A DNA stretch of 64,000 bases, taken from Sipunculus nudus (taxonomy: Eukaryota > Annelida > Sipuncula > Golfingiida > Sipunculidae). The position numbers and the translations under genes were made by a program. Each line of letters opens with the position of its first letter. The first letter of the stretch is position 1. Positions 12,718-23,600 of this stretch are shown piece by piece. The notes under the pieces are model-generated. The model searched no databases, had not been told where the DNA came from, and worked only from the letters and a program-made list of their open reading frames with translations. Location of the stretch: positions 49,321,558 to 49,385,557 of the forward strand of contig CM049310.1 in the NCBI GenBank assembly GCA_026874595.1, read 5' to 3'.

Positions 12718-14937
12718 GTAGTCGACTGCAATGATGTATTGTTGTCCATTAAGTTCAAATAAATCTGTAGCTATCTTTTGCCACGGTCTTTCTGGGAATT
12801 CGCTTGAGATCAATGGTTCTGGTCGGTTGACGCGTTCTCTTGAACATCTGCGACATGTAAAGACCATATCGTGCAACTGTTTGCATAGTCCAGGCCACCA
12901 TACACTCTGCAGAGCCCTTTCCCGACATTTCGTAATGCCCAGGTGACCTTCGTGAAGTTTGTCTAATATCTCCAACCTCATGGCAAAGGGAATTACAGTT
13001 CGAGTACCTTTCAACAGGAGTCCATCCACTACGAAGAATTCACTTTGATATTGCCAATAACTGTTCAGTGCACTTGGCAATTTGTGTTTGAGTGGCCAAC
13101 CTTCATCACAATAGCCTTTGAGCTGTATGCATATTTCATCGGCATTTTGCGCTGCTTTAACTTCTTGCAATCTCTGGTCTGTTGCAGGTAAGTTGTCTAC
13201 AATCATTGCAACATACATGCTAGTATTTCTTGCTAGCTCATCGTCCATGTGGTCTTTCTCGACGGGATTCTGTGAAAAGGCATCTGCTGTGTTGAAGTCT
13301 TTTCCGGGATAATGAGCTATAGTGAACCTGTAACGCATCAATCTGAGCTTGAACCGTTGTATGCGTGGTGGCATATCATCCAAGTCTTTGGTGCTAAACA
13401 ATGGTACCAACGGCTTATGGTCAGTTTCAATATGGAAGTCCATGCCAAACAGGTAGTCATTGAATCTTTCACATGCCCATGTGATCGCAAGAGCCTCTTT
13501 CTCGATCTGTGCGTATCGACATTCTGTACTTGTTAAAGCGCGAGATGCAAACGCGACTGCTTTGAAACGTCCGTCTGGTTGTTTCTGACGCAGCTTTGCT
13601 CCAATCCCATCAAGAACTGATGGCGATGTGAGCAATTTCTTGATTTCAAGAAAAACACGTTCTTGTTCACTGGCCCAGATCCAACTTGTTTTGGAACTAA
13701 GGAGGTCTCTTAGAGGTTTTTTTATAGTGACAAGATCTGGTAGGAATTTCCCCTGGTGATTGACCATTCCAAGGAATCTTCTAAGTTCTGCGATATTCTG
13801 TGGCGCTGCCATGTCCATAATAGCTTGGATTTTCTGTGGATCTGGATGAAGCTTGGCTAGTGATTGTTCTACAGTAGGCAACATGTATCTTTCACGAATG
13901 ACGCTAGCATTGAGTTTTGTTAGATCTGCACAAATTCTTAAATCACCATTCGGCTTCGGAGCGACGACCATTGGTGAACACCAATCTGTAGCCTCAGTAA
14001 TGGGAGCTATGACATTTAATTGTTCCATTCTCTCTAGCTCTACTTTGACTTTGTCCATAAGGGGCAAAGGAATTCTCCTGGGGGCACTGAGTACATAAGG
14101 TTTTGCATCAGGAATGAGTTTAATCCTGTACTCTCCTTCCACTTCCCCAAGACCTGTAAAAAGTTCTGGGAACTTTTGCTGGTACTGCTCGTTAGAAGTT
14201 GTACTTCCAATTCTGGCAAGAATAGCTAAGTCCTGAATAGCTGGCCTACCAAGCAAAGCACTTCCTGGTCCTTTGAGTACATACACATATTGTACTGTAC
14301 TAGCTCTCTCAACTATGAGCTGTGATGAAACCTTTCCTTTGACAGGCAATGTTATTTCACCTAGCCCATATAACACTCTGTCAGGTGGGGAGAGCTGGCT
14401 AAATGTATCTGTACTGTACATTAACTCTGGTATCACTGTGATATCAGCACCTGTATCAATTTTAAAGTCAACTGGTGTTTCTGTGGAACCTACTGATACT
14501 GTGACAGTCCACTCTGATTGTTTCTGATTACCAGTTACTAGACCTAGAAATGAATCTTTCTGTATCTGTGGCGTTTCTTGTGATTCTATCTCATTTACTC
14601 TCTTGGTCCTACAAACACGTGCATAGTGACCAACACCTGAACATCTCTTGCATACCGCATCCTTTGCTGGACACTGCACCCCAGGATGTGATGGCTTAAA
14701 ACCACACCTACCACATTCATTTGGTTTACTGACCTGTGATGACTGGCTTGAAGTGTCTTTTCTGTGATTAAACACTTGTGGTTTAGGCTTATACTGATGC
14801 CTGGGAACAAACTGAGATTTCTTCTGCTTAGAATGCACTGCATCAACATCTAGAGAGTTTGAACTGAGTGGCTGTCTAACAGTGGCCTGTTGCTTTCTAA
14901 CTACTTCACTGTCTAGCCTGAGTGATAGCTTTTTCAA
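12718..14937 (-). pseudogene. Zinc knuckle-protease-RT-RNase H-integrase remnant
   Basis: A long open frame with a CCHC knuckle (CKRCSGVGHYARVC), an aspartic protease site (DTGADITVIP), the start of RT (DLRICADLTKLN), RNase H (FASRALTSTECRYAQIEKEA, then TDHKPL) and the integrase HHCC finger ending near CRRC. The RT jumps from SLAKL directly to HPDPQKIQAI (near 13845), so the palm segment with the catalytic YxDD box is missing in frame. The frame ends with a TAA inside integrase, just after the first catalytic-core aspartate region (ATDLFELNGQ). Confidence 0.9.
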
Positions 14938-15134
14938 GTGTCAAATCTGGGTCAAGTTGCAGCCTCTCTGACAATTTAGCATCTCTGAGACCGACCACAA
15001 GACGATCTCTAATCATTTGATCTTTTAGGGAACCATACCCACAATGCTCTGACAAGCGATATAAAGCAGTGATAAAATTGTCCACGCCCTCATCTGGTAA
15101 CTGACTGCGCTGTTAAACTTCGCTCGCTCGAACA

Positions 15135-15392
15135 TTACATTACGGCGGGCCACAAAGTACTGGTCAAATTTTTCAAACACTTTCTTGTACTTTTCCTATC
15201 TGCAGTGGACAGTGAAGCAGTATTAAGGATATCGTCGGCCTTATCCCCCATGGTGTACAATAAAACATTTACCCGTTCTTCCTCAGGTCCTCTCGCCATG
15301 CGAAATCGTTCAAAGCGACGGCTCCATGTGGGCCAATCCTCGGGCTGACATAAGTCAAATGGCGGGAGTGACGGTATCTGGAAACTTGCCAT
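15135..15392 (-). pseudogene. gag, N-terminal part, frameshifted
   Basis: The start ATG at 15392 is 20 nt after the 5' LTR. The first residues, MASFQIPSLPPFDLCQP, then DWPTWSRRFERFR, are typical of Ty3 gag N-termini. The frame is lost near 15190 and gag-like sequence continues in other frames towards 14940, so at least two frameshifts separate it from pol. Confidence 0.8.
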
Positions 15393-15393
15393 G

Positions 15394-15411
15394 TTCCAGC
15401 TTCTGACACCA
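15394..15411 (-). promoter_or_regulatory. Primer-binding-site-like sequence
   Basis: Immediately inside the 5' LTR the minus strand reads TGGTGTCAGAAGCTGGAA. The leading TGG fits the CCA end of a tRNA primer. I did not identify which tRNA. It nearly abuts the gag start codon. Confidence 0.65.
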
Positions 15412-15620
15412 TGTAGAGTTCGTGACAAGAAGACAAATGTCAACAACACTCCAAACTTATTTATTACACGCTGAACATACAATGTCGTGCGAACACCGCT
15501 CAACAAGATAGCGATTACTGTTCAGGAATGTCTACCCATGATGCAATGCGGTTACCGTAAAGTACCGTTGAACATAACCGTAAAGACTTAGTTAAGTGGC
15601 GACATCTCGACCATACCACA
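15412..15620 (-). repeat. 5' LTR
   Basis: 209 bp and colinear with 11349-11557 without gaps. It would supply the promoter for the minus-strand transcript. Confidence 0.93.
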
Positions 15621-17690
15621 ATCATATCTTTATGTGAAGCCGGATATCTGTGTCTAACGGCTATTAATTTTGCCATGCTCAAGGATAAACCGATGTCATT
15701 CCCAGAAATACAAGTAAAACGCAGGAAAATCGAAAAATTGTAGGTGGCGCCGACAGTTTTCTCCGTCTGTTAAAATACTTCTGGCCCGATAAGTACAACA
15801 AATATAATGGTAATTCGCCCAGACGTCTCTGACAAATCTGGCCCTTCTCATGCATTTTTTATATTAAAATTTAACTTCACCGGTGCTGAAATTTGTGTTT
15901 TCATCTGTTACTCAACGAATATATGTCAGCAGTGATCACATTTGTTTTTATTTTCAGCATAGGAGTGGACCAATCAGAACCTTTGTAAAATTATGCATAT
16001 GTCTACCCGTTGCACCCCATCCGCAAAACTGAGGTGAAAATTAATGGTTTTTTTCCGCATACTTGAACTTGATGGTCAAGGTCACAAGTTTTCAAGCTCA
16101 TTTCAGATGGTTAATAATGGTTGATAATGAAACAATTTTAAGTATTAAATTTAAGGGGGGAAATATGGATTACTTATTTAAAGGCCGAGTTCTTGAACCA
16201 TCCGGTTCAGTTTAGAGTCATGTGACTGTGACTGACAGCCAGAGGCAAGCTTATCATACACAGACATCAGCCTGAGCACGTGGCTTACTGCTGTAGTGTA
16301 TCCTTCTGTGCTGGTTAGCCGTGTGTGGGTGTGAATCAGCAAATATCTTCATGTCTCCCTGGGTCCCCATAAATGTATTATCATTTCAGTAATGACATGG
16401 GACATTACATAAATATGAACCCTGTTTTATTATATGTATGCTTTTGAGTAACCTGAGGAAGACGATAGTAATGAACAGATACCAACAGATACCCTCTTAC
16501 TGAGGTTGCCCGTACACAGCCTGTGTATATGTGACATTACACATTGCGGAAATCCCCCTGTGCCTGTCACCTCCTAGCTCAGAACTCCAAGGGTAAATCA
16601 AGATTAATGGCTTGATTGAAAGACGTATACAAGCTTGAATCTGGAAAGCATGTTTTAGAGGCATCACGAGAAAATTATGTGGTTAAATGTATTTTTCATG
16701 CATATTTAATTTTCCAATTCATTTTGCCTGCTATTAATTTTAGTTTTCTTTTGTTAACAATAACTCCAATTAAGGTTTTTCTCACCTTCATACAGGCTTT
16801 AAAATACTTCAGCTTCATCTCAAGTTGACTCACTAAAATCTATTCTACAAATGTTGCTGTCTGTTTCCCTAAGTAAATGAGAAATTCCTAACATTATTGA
16901 AGTAACCCAATGTGGTTCATGTTTCCTGTCCATGGCCTAGCAATAAACTGACCCAGAATTTTTATTCAGCCAATCCAGAGCTTCACTAAGAAACTTGGTG
17001 TACAGGTTCATGTTACTGTGTAGTGTGTACCCTCTTCCTGTTCATCAAGGTGTAATTTCTATAACAAAGCTTGATTTAAACTGGGCTTATAAAGTTAACA
17101 TTTAAAAGCCAATATGGATTTGTATAGTGAATGGAGTTTCAGCAGAGCTTGTTCTGGTGAGTACCAGTATTTGGAACAAAGACAGTCACTGACTATATAT
17201 ATGACATGGCATGCCGGCTTGTGCACAAAGCCACGTGCTGTTGTTTATACACATCATGGCTGCTTACTGATTGGCTCCTGCTGTGGCTGTGCACCTCCCC
17301 CGCTAAATTTGAACTGGGACTAGCATTGGCACATATAATTCATTTTCCTGCAGAAACCACATAAATTGACCAAGAAATGATAATTTATTTCAGTTACTTG
17401 CAATACTAGGAACATGTCTGCCAAAATCCAGCTCTAGTAACATCTTCCTTCCCAGCCAATATTCAGATTACAGTCAGAGCCCAAGTGAACAGTTGCAGAT
17501 ATTATGTTAAACTCCATGTTGCCCAGTTACGCCCCCTGGTATTTATAGTGGCACTCGGTCTTTAAGGAGATATCATCAGGACCTCCCTGGATGGTGAGTT
17601 AGAATTGTTTTAAGTCAAATGGTTGTAATTTCTGCGCTGCTTACAGGCGGCAGGATGAAAAGTGCCGTGGGCAACGCTATGCAAAAAGGA
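15621..17690. other. Unassigned region
   Basis: No exon, RNA gene or clear repeat was recognised. Open stretches at 16616-16828 and 17114-17323 lack domain signatures. Probably intergenic. Confidence 0.4.
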
Positions 17691-17699
17691 ATTATATAG

Positions 17700-18008
17700 A
17701 GAAATCACCGGGCTAAATATGAACAAATACAGACAAGTGGTTTTGAAAATAGGCAGTTCTGATGTGTATTAATAGGTTTTCAATGGAAAATTTAAGGTTT
17801 TTACTTGATTTCTCGAAGGAACGAAGTCCAAGTGGCCAGTTTTGGGTATAGTAGTAGAACTTTGGGATATCTAACCATATGTCGAATTTTGAATTCATAG
17901 TTCTAAAGGTTTCAAAACATGCCAGTCTAACGAACGGACAAACGGACGGACGAAGGAGAAAGGCTCATTTTTATAGCTCAGATGACTTATAGCCAGCTGA
18001 GCTTAAAT
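17700..18008 (+). repeat. Hairpin-ended dispersed repeat, 3' part
   Basis: Colinear with 32330-32630. Shared blocks include AAGGAACGAAGTCC, GGTTTCAAAAC.TGCCA, a GGAC/ACGGAC tract and the closing ATAGCTCAGATGACTTATAG...CAGCTGAGCT. The end can fold into a hairpin (AGCTCAG-TGACT pairing with AG(T/C)CA-CTGAGCT). It resembles the 3' end of bivalve pearl-type elements. Confidence 0.7.
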
Positions 18009-18329
18009 TTATCCAAGTGTAACCAAAATCTATTCAGGTCTGATACCGGTAAGGAACACTTCCATACAATAAAAAGTAGAACTCAGTAAAACTTTCTGAG
18101 ACATCAGGACGCATAGAAATTGTTTAAGGTGGACAAATGCCCGTGCGCACGGACGGAGACAATTCTCGTGTAATATTAATCAATATGGACCTTTAACTTA
18201 AATGGAGGAATGTACTGCAGAAATGAGGCTGTTATAGTAAAATAAAGCAAAATGACCGAGTACAACTTCTCATAATTCGGCAAGAAATCACTGTACTGGA
18301 AACACTTGAACAAACTTTAGAACGCATTT

Positions 18330-18351
18330 CCCCCCCCCCCCCCCCCCCCCC
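18330..18351. repeat. Homopolymer C tract
   Basis: 22 consecutive C, flanked by TTT and GAGG. Length may be unreliable because such runs are hard to sequence. Confidence 0.9.
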
Positions 18352-18899
18352 GAGGATCCTCTTTGACATATGGAAGGATTTACCCTTGTAGTTTCAAAGA
18401 ACAACAATTTGTAGCTACTGGGCTCAAATCAGTTCAAATGCATTTAAGACAGAAACAATTGATGCGATACCATTGAATAAAAGGACCACCTCATAATCAT
18501 TTCTGCAATATTTTAAAGAATTTGGAACAGCAGATTTGCGGGACTTCTAATCTGAAATCATTTTGTGATTAATTTCTATGAATCATTTCTGTGAACGATA
18601 TTGGAGAAGAAGATTTTTAAGGTTAAATTGTTGATGTAGGTGACAACAACCAAACCCAAACCCCACCATGTGCTAGCTTCTGCCATTCCCATTCCTCAGA
18701 TAGGATGGCTTAACGTGCAGTCGACGAACGACGAAGCAACATCACACTGACTGACAGGTACCCTAAATACAGGTCACTGTGACTAGTATTCTCTGAGTTG
18801 TCGGTCAAAACATGTTTGAATCATTATCACTTACAATTAAAGTCTTAGGTAATTACAAAACAAAAATGTCAAAACAGTGGATATTTTAACATTAGCAAT

Positions 18900-20007
18900 T
18901 TATTTATATATATATATATTCTTATATTACACAATAACTAAAACACAGACCTGCACAGAAAAGCACAACGTTGTACAGTGAAAACATAACTGTAGGACAC
19001 GAAACACTGATAAAATGTGGAATGTTGGAAGAACATGAGACTAAGAGAAAAATCATTTCATATTTACTCAATATATATATATTGAAATTATATTCTCAAA
19101 AAAAACCACAAACTGACATCTTGCAAATATAAACCAGTTTTACTCAAAATTTCACTAATTCACTAATACTTATCTTTAAAACCATACTTGACTAAAATAC
19201 ATTTGTCTGTTTAAAATACCTCGCACAAACAAAACTGCAATGACTATTTCATGCCAGGGGATCTTTCTAAATCAAGCAGTTATTGATTCCTCATTTCCCT
19301 TTTTTATTATTTTCAATATATTACTGGCAGTTCGACTTAAGAGTAGGACAAAAGAGAAATAAACCAATCTCTGCTACATGTCTTGCTAACCTTTAAACCA
19401 CATTTAATCAAACCACAACAATGCAATGATGCAACAGTACAGGTAGCAAAACTGATTAAATAAGATTAAAATATCTGAAATTGTTTAGTATCACTCATAT
19501 ATAATTCACATGTTTGGACCCATGTAAATAGGAAGACACTGAAAACAGCTGCTGATATAAATCTATATTGCCATGATAAGATAAATAAGTTGAGTATAAT
19601 ACTGTTTGATAATGAGAGGTTTGTTGAGCATTATTATTTATAATGACTATAAAAACAGTGGCAAACTCTGGTCAACAAATATGGCTGGTGACATTTATCA
19701 CCATATTAATTAATACAGAAAGACCAATATATAATATATGATTTTGATTGCTCTGAAAGGAAATGACACATAAAATATCACAAGAGGAACATTTTCTACT
19801 TTTTCATTCATCCCAGACTGTTGTACAACACGCACACAAACACACAAACATACAAACATCCATAAAATGTTCATGAAATCAGCAGTGCAATAATTCAGGA
19901 TAAAGCACACAAGCTTTAGAACTCTGTATCTAATTCTGATAATTGCTATCACTGAATTAGAAATGTTAATTTGAAAGGCAGAAAGGCATATTAAGTTTAT
20001 AAACATG
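18900..20007 (-). other. Probable CCDC18 3' untranslated region
   Basis: This AT-rich stretch follows the CCDC18 stop codon. A minus-strand AATAAATT lies near 18900, with other AATAAA-type signals along the way, so the true end of the transcript is uncertain. No other gene is apparent. Confidence 0.35.
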
Positions 20008-20682
20008 TCACAACTTGTCTGACTCCCCCTCTGTGCTGATGCTCTCTTTATCATCACCAGGTGGCACTTGAGGCATATCTGTCTTTTGGCACAGTGAGTT
20101 CTCTGCAGATGTATGCATGGTATATTGGGTCAGTTCTCCTCCAGAATGCATGCTAATTAAATTTGGGTCATGTGACACTGCTGAGCTATTAGCACCGACT
20201 TGCTGGTGCTGCTCCCTGGTGGAGAAACTATTTGGTGCAGGTATGCGGCCTATTGTCTGGTTTACCTCGCTAAGCATCTGTTGTAAGGAGGTTGACACTG
20301 AATCATACTGTGATCTACCCAAGGCATCTGATAATGTCAATCGCAACGGATCTGATTCTGTGTCTGCTCCTTTTTTCTCTAATTTATCATGTTTAAAATA
20401 AAGTTGGTCAAGATTTTTGGCAGCGGATGGTACACTCAGTGCATGAGACAGATCAGTAATGGGTCGGCTCTCTGAGGTTTTCTCGACGTGGCTTTGTACT
20501 GTTGAGGCTGACCTGTAACTCTGTGTGCTGGCAGGCAGTGGCGGAAGTGAACTGAGGTTTGTTGAATGTAAACCACTCCGTGCAATGTCTCTGGTGGAGT
20601 AGCTGCGGGTAAGCCCTTGTTGTAACAGCCGGGCTCTCTCATACCCAGATATCTTAGCTTCGAGTCTTGCAATCTCTGCATC
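20008..20682 (-). CDS. CCDC18 terminal exon
   Basis: 675 nt including a TGA stop, acceptor CTGATCAG. Starts DAEIARLEAKISGYERARLL, matching human SELTRLQAKISGHEKAE, then a Ser/Gln-rich tail with a conserved-looking SYSTRDIARS patch and a short helix (LQQMLSEVNQTIGRIP). It ends EGESDKL. Confidence 0.95.
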   Translation of the reverse strand, partial: DAEIARLEAKISGYERARLLQQGLTRSYSTRDIARSGLHSTNLSSLPPLPASTQSYRSASTVQSHVEKTSESRPITDLSHALSVPSAAKNLDQLYFKHDKLEKKGADTESDPLRLTLSDALGRSQYDSVSTSLQQMLSEVNQTIGRIPAPNSFSTREQHQQVGANSSAVSHDPNLISMHSGGELTQYTMHTSAENSLCQKTDMPQVPPGDDKESISTEGESDKL

Positions 20683-23600
20683 CTGATCAGCAAAAACAAT
20701 AAAAAAAATATTCAAGTTTTCCTTTTTTCAAAGCGAACTTCTTTTACTTATTATCTGCATGTTTGTCCCATAAAACACTGAAGAATAAAAGGACAAATTA
20801 CATTATAACGAGGCCTACTCAATGTGAAATACTTCAGTTAACAGTTTTGGTTGAACCTGCCTTGCTATGCAGAAAGTCCCCATAATAGAAGTAGTACAAA
20901 TATGATGTAGTAAATACTCCATATAGAAAACCCTTGTGGCCCTGAACTTATGCTGCGTACAATGTAAAAATACCAAATATTAATTGTTAGGTATCACCCT
21001 TCTGTCAGAGGTTGTTTCTACTCAAAATGAACCTCTTCCATTTAGATGGGGATGCCCATGACTACTTTTCTTATCTGTCAAACTTGAAAATCAAAATTTG
21101 ATATATTTCAAAGAAACACCTTCTGTTTATATTTAACATGCACCTGCTTACAAAATATTACTTATTCTGTAAGTTCTTACCACAAACACCCTTGTTTATG
21201 TAAATTACCTTTAAACAATTCTTTACAAAATATTTAAATGGACTACAATACCCTATCCACTTAGGCCATGGGCTAGTGGGGGTCATAGTGCACCCCCCTT
21301 GTGATTTACTTTAATGGGAATTTTCATGTAGCCCTAGGTCTAACAAGTCAGAAAATTGATGTTGCCAGCAAAGAAACTGGGATGGAAGACACCTCCCATG
21401 GACTTTTTAACCACGCCTACTTTTTAAGCAGGAGGCAGATAATTAGGGGTATGGAAAATCCAAACAACCCTAACTTTGCAATTCTTTACCAAAATATATT
21501 TCAAATGACCACTTAAAATGTTTGCCTTGTCAAGATCTACAAGTTCATGCAAATGATATGCAAATTTATTTTGTGAAAAGGTCACTAGAGGTCAAAAGGT
21601 CACAAACTTTGACCTTTACCTATTATTTCTCGCATTATCAGGGTTTACTTATTGCCAAGACCATATAAAGTTTTTTTAATAATAATTAATCATATGAAAG
21701 TTTACATGTGCTTTTTAATATTTGGATAAAAGGAGTAGTGATTACCCCGTGGTATGTGAGATATTTCTGCACTTTTACAAAATTTTTGTACATATTGCTG
21801 AATGTGTCGAATAGGAGTAAGGCAAAATCTAACAAGTGGTACTTTGAAATCTTTCATTGAATCTTTGCAAATGACCACAAAAGATTATATTTGTATGTTT
21901 CTATAAAATGAAACATAAATTATGCAAATATTTTCATCGAAGCGTTTGTTGGAGTCAAAAATAAACAAAGGTTGACCTTACCAACACCATAGCTGTTTGT
22001 TAAACATGGTCGTTATAAAGCTTGCCATGAAATTTTAATATTGAAACAAACGTATATTTCTTTCTATCTCTCAATTAACGCATTTCCTGTTAACATTTAT
22101 CCTAATTCTTACCGGTTTGTATCATATATCATGACAGTTTTATGTTCTTAGATATTTGTCACTGGTTCATTGATCTCTGTTAACAGCAAAACCCTTATTT
22201 TAATTTGACTAGTAACAGCCAAAATATTATATTTTATTTTTCGATAAATACGCTTATATCACATATATCCATTTCTCTCACTAGTTTACAATATATAATT
22301 TATATTAATTAATATTATAATTGATAATTAATTCTTTAATAAATTACATATGATTAATATTATATCTCACCTGGATATATTACTGAGGTCGTCATAGTAT
22401 AATAAGATAACTGATTAAAATTGCAGTTCAATTAATGAAGCGATCTTTTATACTTATACTTAAATGGCCTGCCTTTGTGCTTTGCGGACTTTGATAGTCT
22501 AGTTTATTTTATATATGGACCTCTGTCAGTCATTTTTTTTTTACTTATGACTGTCTGTAAGTCTATTCGTTCTCTTGTCATGTCTACTGACTATCATCTT
22601 GACTGAAAAAAAACTGTCTGACAGGACTGCTCACTATCTAACCGGTACACCTGTTTCGCATTTTGACTCTGATCAAATGACTCTCTCTGTTGCGGTACAT
22701 TTTACTTTCTGTTTGAGTTAATGTCTATCTCTCTGACTAAATGTCTGACTGACAGGCGGTTTGTGTTTTTAGTATTCGAACAACTGCATAGTCCTTAAAA
22801 AATACAGAAACACTGCCAATAGGATTGGCAGTCAGTCAGTTTATCACGGATAGACAATAGAATGTCAGATATGACAGTCAGACCAGCTAACACTCTGGTA
22901 GTCCAGGAGCCTGACTGTCTTTCTACCAATGTTTCTGGTCGACAGGTGGTCCGTTATTTTCTGACTACCAGACTTGTAATCCACAAGACGGCGTCCCACT
23001 TTGTTCAACGATACATAAATGCTAGAGCTAGTGCTTAAGTCATCAATCTGACTATCAGGTATATATCCTTCCTGAGAACTAGCTAACTAATCGTCTAGGA
23101 GACAACACACCAGATAAATAATAAATATGTCAAACAGGCTGGCCGTTAGAGAGCTGGTCAGTCAGAAAGACCATGACAGATGAACAGCTAGTCATAGCCA
23201 GGTGGTGGGAATGGTTTGCCACCAGAGCTAGTCAAAATCAAATCAGATATCACTGACTGCCTTACAAGCTTTGAGAAGGTCTATCTGACTATCCCTTCTG
23301 ACTATCTACTGACTATCCGTGGAAGTCTGACTGACTGGCAACTCCACTGGCAGTGTTTCTGTATTTTTCAATGGACTATGCAGTTGCTAGAATACTGTTA
23401 CGAAAACAAATTTTTCAGGGGAAAATTTTGGGTCGATCCGGGATTCGAACCCATGTCGGTGGCGCACATGCCCGGCGTTCCAAGCGCTTCACTAAAAAAG
23501 CAAGCTTCACTAGCGAGACAATTCGGCCTGCTTTTATGTCACCCCGTAACACACTCCCTCTTAAGACCTTTCTGCTATCATAACAAGATTAATTATCCCA

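Larger units (their letters stand above)
11349..15620 (-). mobile_element. Ty3-type LTR retrotransposon, defective
   Basis: The element has two 209-bp LTRs flanked by the 5-bp direct repeat ATCAT (11344-11348 and 15621-15625). A primer-binding-like TGGTGTCAGAAG lies directly inside the 5' LTR and a purine tract directly inside the 3' LTR. The coding order on the minus strand is gag, zinc knuckle, protease, RT, RNase H, integrase, which is the Ty3 order; the sequence resembles the group often annotated as K02A2.6-like. The LTRs differ at 5 of 209 positions. Gag has frameshifts, the RT core is deleted and integrase has a stop and a frameshift, so it cannot move by itself. Confidence 0.92.

Noticed and set aside
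23430-23500. Functional tRNA gene
   Set aside because: The B box is good, but the 5' half is too short to form an acceptor and D arm. It lies in an LTR and is mutated in the second copy.
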